A stretch of DNA of 64,000 bases from Anagrus nilaparvatae. Lineage: Eukaryota; Arthropoda; Insecta; Hymenoptera; Mymaridae. The first letter of the stretch is position 1. Every line of letters starts with the position of its first letter. The stretch covers positions 3,970,501 to 4,034,500 of the forward strand of contig JAKSXM010000231.1 of NCBI GenBank assembly GCA_022575985.1, read 5' to 3'. The notes under the pieces are model-generated. The model was not told the origin of the DNA, did not search any database, and saw only the letters and a program-made list of their open reading frames with translations. Shown in pieces: positions 11,301 through 22,800 of the stretch. The translations under genes were made by a program, and so were the position numbers.

Positions 11301-13088
11301 AATCAGAAAAATGGGAATAAAAGTAGATTAACAATAGACCCCGGGATCGAATGCTACTGTAAATTTGGTATACGTTAACCTGAAAGGAAAATATTTTTCA
11401 ATGTATATGAAGCATTTCATAGTGATAATAAGAAAATTTTGGGTCAATTTATGTATGATGTTAAAAATATGGTTAGAAAATTTATTTTTAAACCAACTTT
11501 CAAAAAGAAATCAAATACAGTTGGGAAAATTTCCATGACCCTTAAGTCCAAATTGGGCCCAGCTGGCGTTAAATAAATGTTTTTAACATATTTTTTTGTT
11601 AATATTTGTATATATAGGATATTCTATTATACATTTAAATATTATTAATTTATAACTTTGTATTAACAATTTTAAAGTAAAAATTATTGATCATAATAAA
11701 CGTTTTAAATATAGCTCATTCGTAATTTAAGCAATTTAATACCTTTTATTGTGTTACTGTTGATACTACATGTTGAAACTACATCTGCCTCGAGTGGAGC
11801 GGAGTCATCTTGTCTTTTGCAGGTTGGAATACAAGAAGTTGTTGCGGGAAAAGAAACAGCAGCTGAGTCTTTATGTAAAATTTGGGGCTCCTCTACTCTA
11901 CAGGCTGTTGGGGTACTGTCACTGACATTGTCAGCCGAAAAGTGACCAGGCTCCTCTTCGCATGCATTCTGATTTTCGTTGATACTTATTGGATTATTTG
12001 CTTGATGGACGCATTCTTCAACGATTTCTTCTTCTTCAGCGATAGGTAAATCTTATTTTAAAATAGTTATTTAATCCCTTGATTGCGTATTATTATTGAA
12101 TGAGGCATTTTAATTTCATCAATTTTAAGGTAGTAAGTTTATTTTTAAATATTTTGCTAGTAATTTTTTTACTTTATCCATTATGTATTTTATCTAATCT
12201 AATATTGGAAAATATAAGAAGAAATGCACAAAGAAGTATTTCGAAATTTAGGTGTTGTAGTAAATATCTTAAAATATTCATATAGGGAGCGGTATTTCAG
12301 AAAGGCTGTCAACACAGGATGAGCGAGTATAAAAATTAACTTTTTAGCAGGAGGGAAAAGATCTTTGATTTTGGATTACTACTTGTAACCGTTTGGGTTT
12401 GGGGATTCCATATTATGTTGATTCAATAATTAATTTTGAAAATAATAGGACTTTTTATAATTTTTGATATAAATAAGAAAATTTTGGCCATATTTTAATC
12501 TAAATAGCATACTTAAAAGATTAAGTAACCGTTGGTACATTCAACATTAATTAAAATACAAACTTTAAAAACAAGAAAATAAAGATCCATGCACTTCTTT
12601 TACTTAAAACGCCAGTTTTCGATAGGAAAGGTAAAGGCTTTTTTATAACATTTTAGCAACAACTTTTAATTCAACTTCACATTTTTTAAAATTTTATGGT
12701 GTATGGTCAACAACTTTCAAAATTACAGACATTAAGACAAAAAATTTGTGAATTCTTTCTTCAATCGGTAGAAACGACTATATGACACTATTTATACAAA
12801 GAAAATAAAAATGAGCGATATTACCCTTATCCAATTAACGCAAAAGAATTGTATTATATGTATTCGTGAAGCATGACTTTTATAATTAGGTATTTTAAAA
12901 TGTTTTTTAATACCAAAAATTGAAAGAAAAAAATTAATTATAGTAAATATCATATTTACAATTGTGATTCTCACTATTGGGATCCAATAATAATTCATTC
13001 GCAAAAGCCAATGTACGATTCTCGTACTCATCATCATGTAATTCTTGTTGGACAGCATCAACTTCAGGATAGTCATCGAACTGAAATG
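8356..13088 (-). CDS. MULE gene exons 12-14: acidic tail and C-terminal exon
   Basis: Exons 13088-12960, 12051-11743 and 8477-8356 join in phase 1 throughout and end at TAG 8356-8358. Exon 12 is acidic (FQFDDYPEVDAVQQELHDDE). Exon 13 is Glu/Asp/Ser-rich (IAEEEEIVEE) with a few cysteines. Exon 14 begins KRLQLSAGVREVGELIRTHN, is predicted helical and ends SQELN. I recognise no domain. The weak acceptor at 12051 and the unusual donor at 16336 leave open that this is a separate gene. Confidence 0.58.
8848..9078. mobile_element. Foldback MITE (~231 bp) in the intergenic flank of exon 14
   Basis: Inverted ends share ACTCAGAACTGCTATTTA-like sequence near 8868-8880 and 9040-9055, with GGGGC/GGGTGC outer ends. 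No coding capacity. Target duplication not clear. Confidence 0.5.
9491..9673 (+). CDS. Short ORF, unknown; possibly a captured exon
   Basis: Sixty open codons ending in TAA at 9671-9673. The only methionine is near residue 40, so if real it is an internal or terminal exon. The C-terminus is strongly basic (ASGKGVRKKLYK) and the stretch is less AT-rich than its surroundings. It lies antisense in an intron of the MULE gene. No family recognised, and it may be chance. Confidence 0.2.
   Translation: MWAIGQSTVKTDIICAFNDPKNVNKGEKIPSTYEKLKLSMRKTGVHVRASGKGVRKKLYK
9674..11742. other. Intron of the MULE gene: AT-rich, one palindrome, no gene
   Basis: A 64-bp near-perfect hairpin at 10633-10696 has ACCAAAGAATATAT at one end and its complement at the other. 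A stretch near 11,330-11,480 is a diverged copy of the sequence inside the MITE at 13.25-13.6 kb. Nothing else is supportable. Confidence 0.5.
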
Positions 13089-13251
13089 CTAAATTATAAA
13101 TTTAATGATTTATTAATGATACTTTTTACGTTTGACAAATTATTTAGCTCTTTTACAACTCATGTTATTTATTTTTAAGAAGTGACTACATTAATCTATG
13201 TATTTTTTTATCTGGGCAAATTTAAATTAAGTGTGTATGAAATATATTGTT

Positions 13252-13605
13252 GGGTCTTTAAAACTGCCCCAAAGTGTTTTTTTTTCCTAAAAGTAGGCAT
13301 TTAAGAAATCGACATTTAGGCAATCGAAATCTAAAAAAAAATTTTGATCCCGGAATCGGATAGCCAGGGAAATTTTGTATCCGGATTTATAAAGGAAAAA
13401 ATTTTTCATGTTAATGAGAGTTTTTGACATAATAAATAAGAAAAATTATCCCTCATTTTTTTTACTTTTTTATAAGAGTATAAAACACAAAAATGGTTGC
13501 CAATAATAGAGATTTTGCTCTGGGAGGTTGAAAATTGAGCTGGTGACTTGTTTTTGGTAGTACTTTCAGAAAAAACCACTTTAGGGCAGTTTTGAAGACG
13601 CGACC
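13252..13605. mobile_element. Foldback MITE (~354 bp)
   Basis: Ends GGGTCTTTAAAACTGCCC and, inverted, GGTCGCGTCTTCAAAACTG with CCC following. The interior resembles 11,330-11,480, so the family has more than one copy here. Confidence 0.5.
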
Positions 13606-13639
13606 ATACATTTCATAGATACTTCATTTAAATCTACTC

Positions 13640-13735
13640 ATATGTAAATTATTTTTGGTTCCTCAAAGAGGAACCATTGTGTTGTGCACGTTTTGGGACC
13701 CCAGGAAGCTAAAAAACCTGTTTTTAAAAAAAGTC

Positions 13736-13771
<36 letters not shown>

Positions 13772-15540
13772 TATGTATGTAATCGGTGATATTTCACAAA
13801 TATTATGGAATTAAGACCTAATTTTTTTTTCAAAAATTTTTTCCCCAAAAAATCTCGAGGTACTTTTTTTTTTTTTGATTTGGATGTAATACCTCATTTA
13901 TTTCCATGAAAGTACTTATATTTGAAAGTATGGTTTTTACATGATATCTCGAATCGGATACTTAATTTTCTGAAAATTTTTTTTCTAAAATTTTTTTCAC
14001 AAAAAAATACAAAAAATACAAATTTTTTTTTTCTTTTTGGACGTAGTACCTAATTTATTTCCATGGAAGTACTAGTTTTAAGAACCTTGTTTATTGCTAC
14101 TTTTTGGATCTGATACTTAATTTTTTCAAAATTTTTTCTGTCAAAATTAAAAAAATAGAAAAAGTAAAAAAAATGCAATATTTTTTTTTTTTTGGGTGTA
14201 ATACCTCATTTAATTCTATGAAAGTACTAATATATGAAAATATTATAACTAGTGATATTTCAAAACCATTATCGAATTAAGACCTAATTTTTTTTTCAAA
14301 CATTTTTTTATCAAAAAATCTCAAACCCCCCCTTTTTTTTTTTAATTTGGATGTAATACCTCATTTATTTCCATGAAAGTACTTATATTTGAAAGTATGG
14401 TTTTTACACTATATCTCGAATCTGATACTTTATTTTCTAAAATTTTTTTTTCTAAAATTTTTTTCACAAAAAAATACAAAAAATACCAATTTTTTTTTTC
14501 TTTTTGGACTTAGTACCTAATTTATTTTCATGGAAGTAGTACTTTTAAGAACCTTGTTTATTGTAATTTTTTGGATCTGATACTTAATTTTTTCAAATTT
14601 TTTTTTGTCAAAATTAAAAAAAAATAAAAATAAAAAAAACTGCAATATTTTTTTTTTTTTTGGTGTAATACCTCATTTAATTCTATGAAAGTACAATTAT
14701 CTGAAAATATTGTAACTAGTGATATTTCAAAACCATTATCGAATTAAGACCTAATTTTTTTTCCAAACATTTTTTTATCAAAAAATCTCAACCCCCCCCT
14801 TTTTTTTTTATTTTGGATGTAATACCTCATTTATTTCCATGAAAGTACTTATACTTGAAAGTATGGTTTTTACTTGATATCTCCAATCTGATACTTAATT
14901 TTTTGAAAATTTTTTTCCTAAAATTTTTTTCACAAAAAAATACAAAAAATACGAAACTTTTTTTTCTTTTTGGACGTAGTACCTAATTTATTTACATGGA
15001 AGTACTAGTTTTAAGAACCTCGTTTACAGTAATTTTTTGGAATTGATACTTAATTTTTTCAAAATTTTTATTATCTAAATTAAAAAAAAAGAAAAGTAAA
15101 AAAAATTGCAATATTTTTTTGGTGTAATACCTCTTTTAATTCTATGAAAGTACTAATATTTTAAAATATTGTAACCAGTGATATTCCAAAACAATTTATT
15201 ATCGAACGAATACCTAACTTTTTTTTCCAAAAATTTTTTTATTAAAAAAATCTCAAAATACTTTTTTTTTTTTAATTTGGATGCAATGCCTCATTTATTT
15301 CCATGAAAGTACTTATACTTGAAAGTATGGTTTTTACTCGATATCTTGAATCTGATAATTAATTTTTTGAAAATTTTTTTCTCCAAAATCTTCGTTACAA
15401 AAAAATACATAAAACATCAAATTTATTTTTCGTATTTGACATATCTAATTTATTTTAATGAGAGTACAAGTTTTAGAAATTTAGTTTATAGTAATTTTTT
15501 GTATCCGATCACAATTTTTTTTTTTATTTTGATATAAATT
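13640..15540 (+). repeat. Satellite array with ~465-bp higher-order unit made of three ~155-bp subunits
   Basis: The motif ATGTAATACCTCATTTATTT with CCATGAAAGTAC begins near 13882, 14349, 14815 and 15279, a spacing of 464-467. Between these copies two related variants recur: ACGTAGTACCTAATTTATTT at 14041, 14508 and 14974, and GTGTAATACCTCATTTAATT at 14196, 14663 and 15122. Thus three diverged subunits of about 155 bp form a 465-bp unit, repeated about 3.5 times. The left edge carries the palindrome GGTTCCTCAAAGAGGAACC near 13660. Confidence 0.85.
13739..13768 (+). repeat. (TG)n microsatellite
   Basis: About 15 TG units, followed by ACGTATGTATG. It lies at the left edge of the satellite array. 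Confidence 0.9.
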
Positions 15541-16330
15541 ATAACACACAAGAAAGAGTGATGGAAATCTTGCCTCTTTTTGACTTCCTCGGATTATTTT
15601 GTTCGTTGCTATGTTTATTTATGTATGCAGCTTAATGAAATTATAAACAATAATAAACAGCCTAAAAATATTAAATGGTTATGTTTGCATTTTAAAATTA
15701 AGATTTCAAAGTTATATTGGCATTTTTTAAAGAATCAAACAATTTATAGAATTAAATAATTTATTATTTTGTGATTAATAGAAATAATATAAATAATGTT
15801 AAAATCTTGAAGCAATTAATGTGGCTATTTTTTTTATTACAAAATATTATTATTATTATTATTATCATTGTTGCGGAAGATTGGTCAAATGCAAGGAGTA
15901 CACTGAGAAAATAAATTATAAGAAATTATTATAAATTCTGGTAAAAACTCCTATCTTTTTATAATAATTGAGCGAATATTTGTAATTTTCGCATCGTTAC
16001 CAACCATTTCTTTTATAAAAAAAAATAAAATTAGCTTTTTTTATATTTCTCTCTTTTTAATTATGCAAAAATGATTTAAAATCCATTAACGCTGGCGCGA
16101 CCATTCCATGGACGCTAGAATTTTCACTTTAATAACAAAATGATCTTGATAATCTACTTTACCAGCTACTAAAAACGAAAAATGTATGTATAATTGCATG
16201 GTTGTAATTAATAATATTTTTTGTAAATTAAGATTACAGCCCATTGTTTGAGGAATCTCAGTGCCAGCTAGTTGGCAGGGTATTTTTTATAAGTAATATC
16301 TAATATTCATTTTAATATTTATAAAAGTAG
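15541..16330. other. AT-rich intronic stretch
   Basis: I found no exon. It includes a short (ATT)n run near 15848-15867. Confidence 0.5.
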
Positions 16331-16335
16331 CTAAC

Positions 16336-17752
16336 CCGGGTCAATATGCAGCATTCCTTGAATTCGAAGGTTGTGGATATTTTCTTCTCCTCTTCCTCTG
16401 CCTCGGCCAGGCCCTGGAGGTCTACCACGAGGCCTGCCACGAGGCCTACGAGGTTGCTCCTCAGGCTGGCCTTCAATTTGAAATTCAGGCTGTCCTCGTT
16501 CTTCTACTTCACGTTCTTCTCCTGGAGGCTGATCTTGAGGTTGCTGTCTTAGAGGGTGACCACGAGGCTGTTCTCGAGGTGGGCCTTGAGCTTCTTGTCC
16601 TGGAGGATGACCACGAGGTTGGCCTTGAGGTTGTTCTCCTGGAGGGTGAGCATGAGGTTGCTCTCGAGGTAGAACTTGAGCTTCTTCTCCTGGGGGTTGA
16701 CCACGAAATTGTCTTTGAGGCTGACCACGAGGGTCACCTCTTTCTGCAGGAATATGTACCGCAGGATTTTCTCCTACATCCATCACTGCAGCTACAGGAA
16801 CTCTCCCTAATAATCCAGCTCGGCCTCGGCCGCGGCCTCGTCCTCGTCCTCGTCCTCCACCGCGAATAACATGTTCCACTTGTATTATGTTCACTTGAGC
16901 TAAAATATTTAATAGATAATAAATCTTAATAACTAAACTTTTATTAAATGAATTTAAATGCACATTTGTACAACTTTTTTGCCTAAAATAACATTATAAT
17001 TATGGAAAAAGAGCCCTTTAAAATTATAAGCGGTACTGTCATATAAAATAATGTCACCATGTCACCAACGAGCATATTCACATGCATGAACCTATTTTTT
17101 TCTTGTATGTTGCTTATGCAGGATCAATTATTTTTGAACACGAATAAATAAGCATTAGGACTTATTAATGAAGTAATTAAAGTATTAAAAATAGAAATTA
17201 AAAATTAAAAAAAAAAAATGAAAGAAAACTAAAGCCCTTTCTCCACATACAATGGCTTGTATAATACAAGTGGTGTAGTTGCGGATTTTTAATGAATAAT
17301 CATGAATATTTAGTATCATTCAAATTTATTTTTATAAATGTAGGAAATATTATTCAAACTTATCAAAAACCTACAGGAATACACTTTTTGTTGATTATTT
17401 TAAAAGAAAACTTACGCATTTCTGGATTCACGTTTCTGCCATTTTCAAATTCGCCTGCTATTACTAAATAATGAGAAATATTTTTATTATTTATTTTTAT
17501 TTTAAAACTTTTGCAGTTGTGTTATTTATTTCGCAGACAGTGATGAATCAATATTAAGAAAATATATTATTAACAATAATATATTATTAAACATTTTATT
17601 CTATTTTTTAATCACAAAGCATAGTATTTAATTTAATTAACATATAATGATTTTACCATCTTGAGCTGTTGCATTAAAGGTCATAATAATCAATCTTTGT
17701 AATTCAAGATCTAAATTTGGTTGTCCTTCTGCTTGATGGTTATATAAAGGAA
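16336..17752 (-). CDS. MULE gene exons 9-11: linker and RG/PG/Q-rich low-complexity tract
   Basis: Exons 17752-17657, 17457-17416 and 16899-16336, all with phase-1 junctions. The last encodes about 188 residues with RG repeats (GRGRGRGRGR), then a long P/Q/G/E/R-rich part with recurring GEQPQGQP/EEAQ-like units, then [18 protein letters not shown]-rich tracts commonly bind nucleic acid. The exon is far GC-richer than its surroundings. A stop lies at 16331 if the weak donor at 16336 is skipped. Confidence 0.7.
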
Positions 17753-17816
17753 CTATAACACAAAATAATCGATTTGTAAATTATTTTTATGGCTAAAAAA
17801 TATCCTCTTATTATAC

Positions 17817-17878
17817 CTCTATACTGGCGGTTCCTTTCTATTGTCAGTACGATTGGAATATATTCATCTAATCTTATT
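17817..17878 (-). CDS. MULE gene exon 8 (62 nt)
   Basis: Found because exons 7 and 9 disagree in phase (2 versus 1). This exon, between TTTTTTAG and GTATAA, has one base, 20 codons and one base, and restores both. The peptide includes LDEYIPIVLTIERNRQYR, in keeping with the end of the MULE region. A 64-bp intron separates it from exon 9. Confidence 0.7.
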
Positions 17879-18516
17879 CTAAAAAACGATGAAAAAAAAC
17901 TTGTAACTGCTTTGTGTTTTTACACAACCATCGATCATGGAACACGTTTACTTATAATAGTTTTAATGCATACTCCCTAATCAATAAATCACGAAATATA
18001 AATTATCCTAAGTCCATAAACCTAAAGTATTTTAAGTTCCTGTTCTTATTAGAGCCTGATCAGGCCCTGACTCCAACTTCAAATTATTTAAGTCTTTTAA
18101 TCAAAAATATTCTAAGCCCATTTCACCCCACCCCTAAAAACGTCACTTTTTGATCCCCTGCCGAGCCGAACTTTTTCAAATACCTAATATATCCAATGAA
18201 CATGTTCCATGTTAATAAGTGAAAAGTTTGTAAGCTACGAAGCTCAGTTTTTATCATAATTCATAATTATTTTTAATTTTTACATTTTCATTAAGCTACA
18301 AATTTGTAAGAAGGGTATTTTAAAAAGGCTCTAAATTAATAGGCGGAGGCAGAGAAGAACTTTAAGTCTTGGGGGAGGGGGTCTAATGGTATTTACATTA
18401 TTTTCATGAAGCAACTTTGAATAGTTTGGAATTCAAAACTCACAATAATTTCCATGCAGGGACTTCAAATAATTTTGATTTAGGAACATAATATATTTAA
18501 TAATTTGTAATAATTA

Positions 18517-18654
18517 GGCCCTTTCTACACCAGCACATAATAATCATTAATGATATTTTATATCTTAAAGACATAATTACGCCGGATATACCAACAAATG
18601 TCTAGCAGACATGATTATCGTAAAAGATGATTATGTGCTAGTGTAGAAACGGCC
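18517..18654. mobile_element. PIF/Harbinger-type MITE with TTA target duplication
   Basis: The 138-bp element has inverted ends GGCCCTTTCTACACCAGCAC and GGCCGTTTCTACACTAGCAC, flanked by TTA at 18514-18516 and 18655-18657. A 3-bp TTA duplication with GG-starting ends is the Harbinger pattern. It sits in intron 7 of the MULE gene. Confidence 0.8.
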
Positions 18655-19164
18655 TTAGGGATTATAAGTTGAAACTATTAGGTTTCTTCTTTTTGTCCCA
18701 GAAAAGTAGAATTGCGGTGAAACTGGAGCAAAAAAGTGCGCGCATATTTAAAATTTTTTTTTAAGTCGAATTGTTGTTATTTAATCGAATTTTGATTAAC
18801 TTCTTCTTTTTTTTTTCAATAATATACGTTATTCAATGCTATCGAAAAAAGCTATATTAAGCATGTCACTAAACATTTAGTAATAAATTTGTATTCTAAA
18901 TAATTTTATTAGAAAACGATGTTTTGCTTTTTGAATTACCGACATGAAAAAGAACACGCGTTTTGTTTAGTTTTACACCATCAGTTTTGCTCTAGTTAAC
19001 CTTTTTTTTTTGGACAAAAAGAACAAACTGATATAAGTCAACATATCCTATGATCGTTGGTCGTGTTAACACACAAATTTTATTACACACATTATTGTAA
19101 ACTCTATTATTAAAAATTTTTTTTAAATGAAATGTAAACTATCCTTGTAAGTTCTTTACATTAC

Positions 19165-19315
19165 CTTTCTGAATAAAGTGATTCCATTGCATTACTGAGT
19201 ACTCTGTCTACTTGTGACCTAAATCTAGGTATTCCAAGTCGAATTACTCTTGGATTTGCATTATTTATAGCCTGATATTGCCTGCTATACTTATCACAAA
19301 TTTTAATTAAGGAAC
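19165..19315 (-). CDS. MULE gene exon 7
   Basis: Acceptor TATATAG, donor GTAATG, phase 1 in and phase 2 out. The peptide (GSLIKICDKYSRQYQAIN onwards) is the helical region that follows the catalytic Glu in MULE proteins. Confidence 0.75.
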
Positions 19316-19744
19316 CTATATAACATATTATAACTATTAAAATAAATTTAGCATCGTAAAAGTAAAATTGTTTAAGAAATTTCTGCAAAATTGCAAGCAA
19401 CATTTACTATTATGAAGATAAATGACGGGACAGCATTTGTAACAGTGTAATTTTTAATAAAAATTTTGTAAATTGATGTCATTAATTATTATAAGAACTG
19501 AATATATAACAAAAGACAATTTTCTTCTAACAAAACATACTTGTTAATTTTTACAAACATTTTGGTTCTTTAATATTCTTGAAAATGATTCTTTATAATA
19601 TATAAATAACTTAGTAAAGCGAGAGCTGATTGGTACGTCCAACGCGAATCAAATTAATTAATAAAATTCAATTATTCAAATATATGTATACGTTTGCATA
19701 TTTTATTGTTGATTGTGTGCAATTAAAATGTATAGGGTACTTAC

Positions 19745-20057
19745 CATACCAAGACCAAAATGGTGGATGATCCCCAAATACTGTATGAGCATAGTGGTGA
19801 AAACTTTCACATATGTTATTGGTCCTTATCATTTGTCGAAAAACCGATACAATATTGGCCAACGGCGTCCATTGCAAATTTAAGTAATTTAAAAAATTTT
19901 GCAGATTTTGATTAAGAATTCTATTCCCAAAATTTTCTAAGTCTCCAATAAAATTGGAAATACGATTTGCAGGTAAAAAAGGAACAATCAAAGATCTATT
20001 CAGAAAATCTACAAATTCATGTGAAACATTAAGAGAGTCCCATTTTTTAAAAATATT
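19745..20057 (-). CDS. MULE gene exon 6: catalytic Glu and C-terminal part of the transposase domain
   Basis: Bounded by GCAACAG and GTAAGT, it holds 104 codons plus one base. It contains LIVPFLPANRI, then LQWTPL and RTNNICESFHHYAHTVFG, ending in HPPFWSWY. The N-N-x-x-E-x-F-H motif carries the catalytic Glu of MULE transposases. Composition and length match the usual third block of the domain. No defect seen. Confidence 0.85.
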
Positions 20058-20144
20058 CTGTTGCAAAAATATGTACATTATATTAATTTATATAATTTTG
20101 TCAATATATCTTCTGAACATGAAAGATTTGATATTCAAACTTAC

Positions 20145-20359
20145 CAATTTAAAATGGAAAACACAACCTGTAATGGTTGCATTTGGAAATACAGTTCTTA
20201 ATGCTAATATTTCTGCTCTTTCAAAATCACAAAGAATGTTTCGCAAATTAATTAACAGTTCTGGTATCTTATATCGTATATGTTAACTATAAATCTTAAA
20301 ACAGCAATATACAATTCTGTAGTTTTCCTTGACATAAGAGCATATACTCCGGGAAATCC
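20145..20359 (-). pseudogene. MULE gene exon 5: second catalytic Asp, with a one-base frameshift
   Basis: The exon begins GFPGVYALMSRKTTELY, a clear MULE signature, and ends with CDFERAE and GCVFHFKL before a consensus GTAAGT. These two halves lie in different frames. The first frame stops at a TAA near 20237, and the second has a TAA just upstream near 20285, so the shift lies between about 20240 and 20290. The exon is 215 nt although both its neighbours demand a multiple of three. Either the copy is inactivated here or there is an error in the sequence. Confidence 0.82.
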
Positions 20360-20616
20360 CTGTTTTATAAAATGTTTTTAAAATAAATATTAAATTTACA
20401 TTAATTTGTAGACAAATATTAAGCATTGAAAGTTAAGTTTGGCACATTTTATTAATACTTAAATTACATGTAAGATTTTAAAAATTACATCCTTTTTTTA
20501 AATCTCACTTGAAAACTCTAAGCCGCGGTTATTTTTTTTACGATAACAGATAAAGTAAATCGTTATTAAAATATTTACAGATACACAAATGGATTTAAAT
20601 TTTTATAAGCACCCAC

Positions 20617-20682
20617 CTTATTTAATCTACGAAAGTGCATAATAAACATTTGCCTGATGTCAAGTGGATGACCTGGGTATGA
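20617..20682 (-). CDS. MULE gene exon 4
   Basis: A 66-nt exon in phase 0 at both ends, between TTTCAG and GTGGGT. It gives 22 residues (SYPGHPLDIRQMF followed by a basic end), the segment between the first catalytic Asp and the VYALM strand of MULE transposases. Confidence 0.75.
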
Positions 20683-20838
20683 CTGAAACACAAAATAAAT
20701 TACAAAATATTTTCAAACAGTTGGCCCAATGAAGCTAACGTGTTAAAAATTTTCAAAAATTTATTTGAGTTTCTTGAATTTCGTTACTATTAATTAAACT
20801 GATTCATGCATATTCTTTCATATAAACGTAATACATAC

Positions 20839-21094
20839 CTTAAAAGTGCTATCAAAAAATCCTTGTGTGGCTCTAAACAACGGTTCTCTCATACTTGTGT
20901 GCATAAATATAATAGCACAGCTGTCTTCTACAACAACACGACCTCTGTAAAAATCGTTGGCCGGAAGATAATTTTCCAAAACGGTACCCAATTCAAAAAG
21001 AGTTGGCGGTATTGCTGGTAGATATAATAACCTATGATTTTGCATTATTGATGTGAAGGCTTCATATGTATAATTAGCGGAAACTTCTAAAAAC
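20839..21094 (-). CDS. MULE gene exon 3: N-terminal part of the DDE core, first catalytic Asp
   Basis: The acceptor TTTTGTAG at 21095 and donor GTATGT at 20838 bound 85 codons plus one base. The peptide begins PQFLEVSANYTYEAF, includes RLLYLPAIPPTL and ends FFDSTFK. The D of FFDSTFK is where MULE transposases carry the first catalytic Asp (usually in the form D-x-T-F). Frame and phase join exons 2 and 4 without adjustment. Confidence 0.82.
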
Positions 21095-21224
21095 TGGGGT
21101 CTACAAAATAATATTAAGAGGTGAAAATTTTTTTAAGGTTACTTATTATACGCTTTAACAAAAATATAATATATTCAAAGTACTTCGTTTAGTAGAGCGA
21201 TAATGTTGCATTGAAATAAGTAAG

Positions 21225-21978
21225 GGTGTGTGGTTACTCGAAAGTCGGATAAGGTACCCAAAATCTCGTCTTTTTTATAAGTTTTGCAGGTCAGATTTAA
21301 TGTGAACCGGCAGCCATTTATTGTTCAGAGGCGCTGATGGAAATCCGGGTCCAAATTCAGAATTTTAAAGGACAGAAAAGTTTTTTTCAAACCAATTATT
21401 ATAGGTTCTAGAATATTTTTATTTTAGAAAAATATGTTTAAGAAATTTGTATAAATTGGAATAAGTAATTTTAAGAAGAGCATTTCACAAAAAGAATTAA
21501 GTCCTAAATGAAAAATTTTATTTATTTTTAAGTCATTTTCCCGAATTCGTATAAAGCTTAATATTTCATAGTTTTGCATTAAAAAGAAAAACTTCAGATT
21601 CGGAAAAATTTAATTCTGGGCTTTGCAATTTCTTAAAATTATAATATTTGGTTAATTGAATATAATTTTTATTCGGATATTTTAAGAATTCTACTTAGCA
21701 CTTTCTGACTTTTGACTAAGCTATTTTTTAATGGTATTTTAAATTCTTAATTCTTAACATTGAACCTTGGGTTTCGGATTTCCTGATTGTGAAAAATTAG
21801 CACGGATTGCCATCAGCGCTTATGAACAATGAATGGCCGCCGTGAAGCCTGAAACTTCCTGAAAAAGGTCTGTACTTGCAATTTTGAATGGAAGCTTCCT
21901 TGAATACCGCTAATTCGATCCAATGCAAAAATCGCGAAATTTCGAGTACCAGATTCGACTTTCGGGTAACCACACACC
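21225..21978. mobile_element. Long foldback element (~754 bp)
   Basis: Inverted ends GGTGTGTGGTTACTCGAAAG and GGTGTGTGGTTACCCGAAAG. The symmetry continues inward: GCCATTTATTGTTCAGAGGC near 21312 pairs with GCCATTCATTGTTCATAAGC near 21835. No ORF. It lies in intron 2 of the MULE gene. Confidence 0.72.
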
Positions 21979-22800
21979 ACTATTTATACAAAGAATAAAT
22001 ATAATGAAGATATTTTCAGTGTTAGAATTTTTTTTTCAGAGATTACAACTATTTACACAAGAACTATGCACAGCCACCTACTTCATTTTTTATATTAAAA
22101 ATTAACGGTGATTAATTTATTATGGCAATAAAAATTTTGTTTACTTCATAAATATTTAAATTTTATTAATTTCTATGTTTCATGAGGATTTGTTATAAAA
22201 AATTCTAACACTAAAAATACCTCAAGAATAAAGAAATTCAATTTTTCTAATTGCTTTACTTTTAGCTTTAATTTAATTGCTAAGGTCTTTTCGACGCAAA
22301 AGTATAAATTTTCAGCACCAAAATTAAAGCGCGCAAAATGCTTTATTACCTTTAGCGCACCATTTTAATTAAATAAAAATTTGTTTTACACACTGGGTTT
22401 CATTACTTACAAAAAATTTAATTCTTTATGCAACTTATGAGAAAACTAATTAATTTTCAATTTTTGTTGTTGAATGTAAACAGCGTGTAAATGATAGTGT
22501 TAAAAATATTGTTTTGAGTTTTGCGTTCTTTAATTTCGGCGTTGAATTTTTTTTCGCTAAATAAGATAGCTACATAAGTAAAATTGGAATAATAAAATTT
22601 AATAGTGCATATATTTATTAATTAGTAGGGTAGCATACACTGAATTTATAAGCTTAACTAGTTTACAAGTGAGGAGGTAAGTGTGAGGAACAAAACGTTG
22701 TATTAACACTTTTTTATGCTGAGAAGATCAATCATTTGAGCCCTTTTTACACCAGAGTTCTTTTATTTAATCCTGTGTGCTTTGCTTAACCTTAAAAAAT

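Noticed and set aside
13640..15540. Array considered as a CRISPR locus or as protein-coding repeats
   Set aside because: Repeat units are 155 bp with no spacer structure, all frames are broken, and the context is eukaryotic.
15848..15867. (ATT)n run as a functional element
   Set aside because: Simple microsatellite in an AT-rich intron.
16346..16869. Plus-strand ORFs over the RG exon
   Set aside because: They arise from the opposite strand of a low-complexity GC-rich exon. The minus frame is supported by splice phases.
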